Source: Bacillota bacterium
GTDB lineage: Bacteria > Bacillota > DTU030
Length of the DNA: 13,169 nt
Direction: 5' to 3'
Assembly (NCBI GenBank): GCA_012842325.1
Contig: DUTA01000048.1
Span: 1 to 13,169, forward strand
Shown here: positions 12,860 through 13,169 of the stretch, one piece after another
How positions within the stretch are numbered: position 1 is the first letter of the stretch
Layout: the number at the start of each line of letters is the position of its first letter
Position numbers and translations under genes: made by a program
Notes under the pieces: generated by a model
Seen by the model: only the letters and a program-made list of their open reading frames with translations
What the model was told of the DNA's origin: nothing
Database searches by the model: none

Positions 12860-13169
12860 ATGAAGGAATTACCGTCATCAATCATGCCAGAGACCGAAGA
12901 ACAAATCGCCCGCGGGACAGGGTGGCGGCATCAGGTGACCGCCCTCTTTGGCCTATTGACCACCCTCTACGGACGGGACAAGCTCAGGCGCAGGGCCAGG
13001 GAACTGGCTGCCCTGGAATTGATGGATTCCGGCGGGCTGCCGGAGCAGCTGCTGGCCCTCCAGCGCCTGGTTTTTGAGGACGATAAAATCCAGGGGCTGC
13101 CCCGGGAGGAGGAGTTTCCCCGGATCCTGGCGGAGATAGAGGACGCCCTGGCCGACCGGCTGGCCCGCC
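12860..13169 (+). CDS. lonC: Lon family ATP-dependent protease, LonC/spore type (5' part)
   Basis: The first 103 codons of a gene cut by the window end. ATG 12860 follows AAAGGAG (12842-12848). The N-terminus contains QVTALFGLLTTLYGRDKLRR, LALQRLVFEDDKIQGLP and EILAEIED-like text (FPRILAEIEDALADRLAR). I recognise this as the start of the Lon-family protease that is placed between rplI and dnaB in spore-forming Firmicutes (TIGR02903 type). The ATPase and Ser-Lys protease domains lie beyond the window, so the call rests on the N-terminal pattern and on position. It starts 74 bases after rplI without a clear terminator. Confidence 0.75.
   Translation, partial: MKELPSSIMPETEEQIARGTGWRHQVTALFGLLTTLYGRDKLRRRARELAALELMDSGGLPEQLLALQRLVFEDDKIQGLPREEEFPRILAEIEDALADRLAR

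Noticed and set aside
1..13169. CRISPR array, insertion sequence, prophage or other tRNA/rRNA genes
   Set aside because: No regularly spaced repeats, transposase motifs, or tRNA or rRNA signatures were seen on either strand.

Overview
The window looks like the chromosome of a GC-rich, endospore-forming, anaerobic Firmicute of the Moorella type. This is an inference from strong AGGAGG-type ribosome binding sites, several GTG/TTG starts, the rpsF-ssb-rpsR ... yybS-gdpP-rplI-lonC gene order, spore-type small proteins, a SCIFF ribosomal peptide and selenocysteine use. I ran no database search.

Layout. (1) Minus strand, 1-1953: an operon reading leftwards with a YghO-like acetyltransferase-fold protein, a TIGR00725/LOG-like Rossmann protein and the start of an alpha/beta hydrolase, behind a plausible housekeeping promoter at 1948-1977. 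(2) 2000-2364: two very small convergent genes sharing a terminator. One is a 35-residue glycine-rich/hydrophobic protein behind a sigma-K-like promoter. The other is a 26-residue reading frame whose N-terminus looks like DUF1657. (3) 2365-4715: a selenium module, selD - yedF - DUF3343. selD is itself a selenoprotein gene: codon 16 is an in-frame TGA followed by a SECIS-like hairpin, so the true gene starts at 2682 and not at the internal ATG at 2961. A hairpin-rich untranslated leader precedes it. (4) 4792-5897: an MscS-type channel and a DUF951 zinc-finger-like protein. (5) 5901-7160: a near-consensus promoter, an unusually structured leader of about 160 nt (an 8-bp closing helix around two hairpins, then an S6:S18-type hairpin with CCGA in its loop), then rpsF-ssb-rpsR and a terminator. 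(6) 7162-9036: a SCIFF precursor-peptide gene, an attenuator-like terminator, the radical SAM/SPASM maturase and a second terminator. (7) 9065-13169: MazG-like gene, yybS (DUF2232), gdpP (c-di-AMP phosphodiesterase), rplI and the 5' part of the sporulation-associated Lon protease lonC.

How they fit. SelD makes selenophosphate, the donor for Sec-tRNA, and YedF and DUF3343 are probable selenium/sulfur handlers. The ribosomal and SSB genes and gdpP-rplI form the widely conserved Firmicute replication/translation neighbourhood, here interrupted by the SCIFF cassette.

Most interesting points: the Sec-containing SelD hidden by its own UGA; a SCIFF peptide with only five of six canonical cysteines but with the predicted thioether Cys-Thr pair kept; the complex rpsF leader; and the two overlooked micro-genes.
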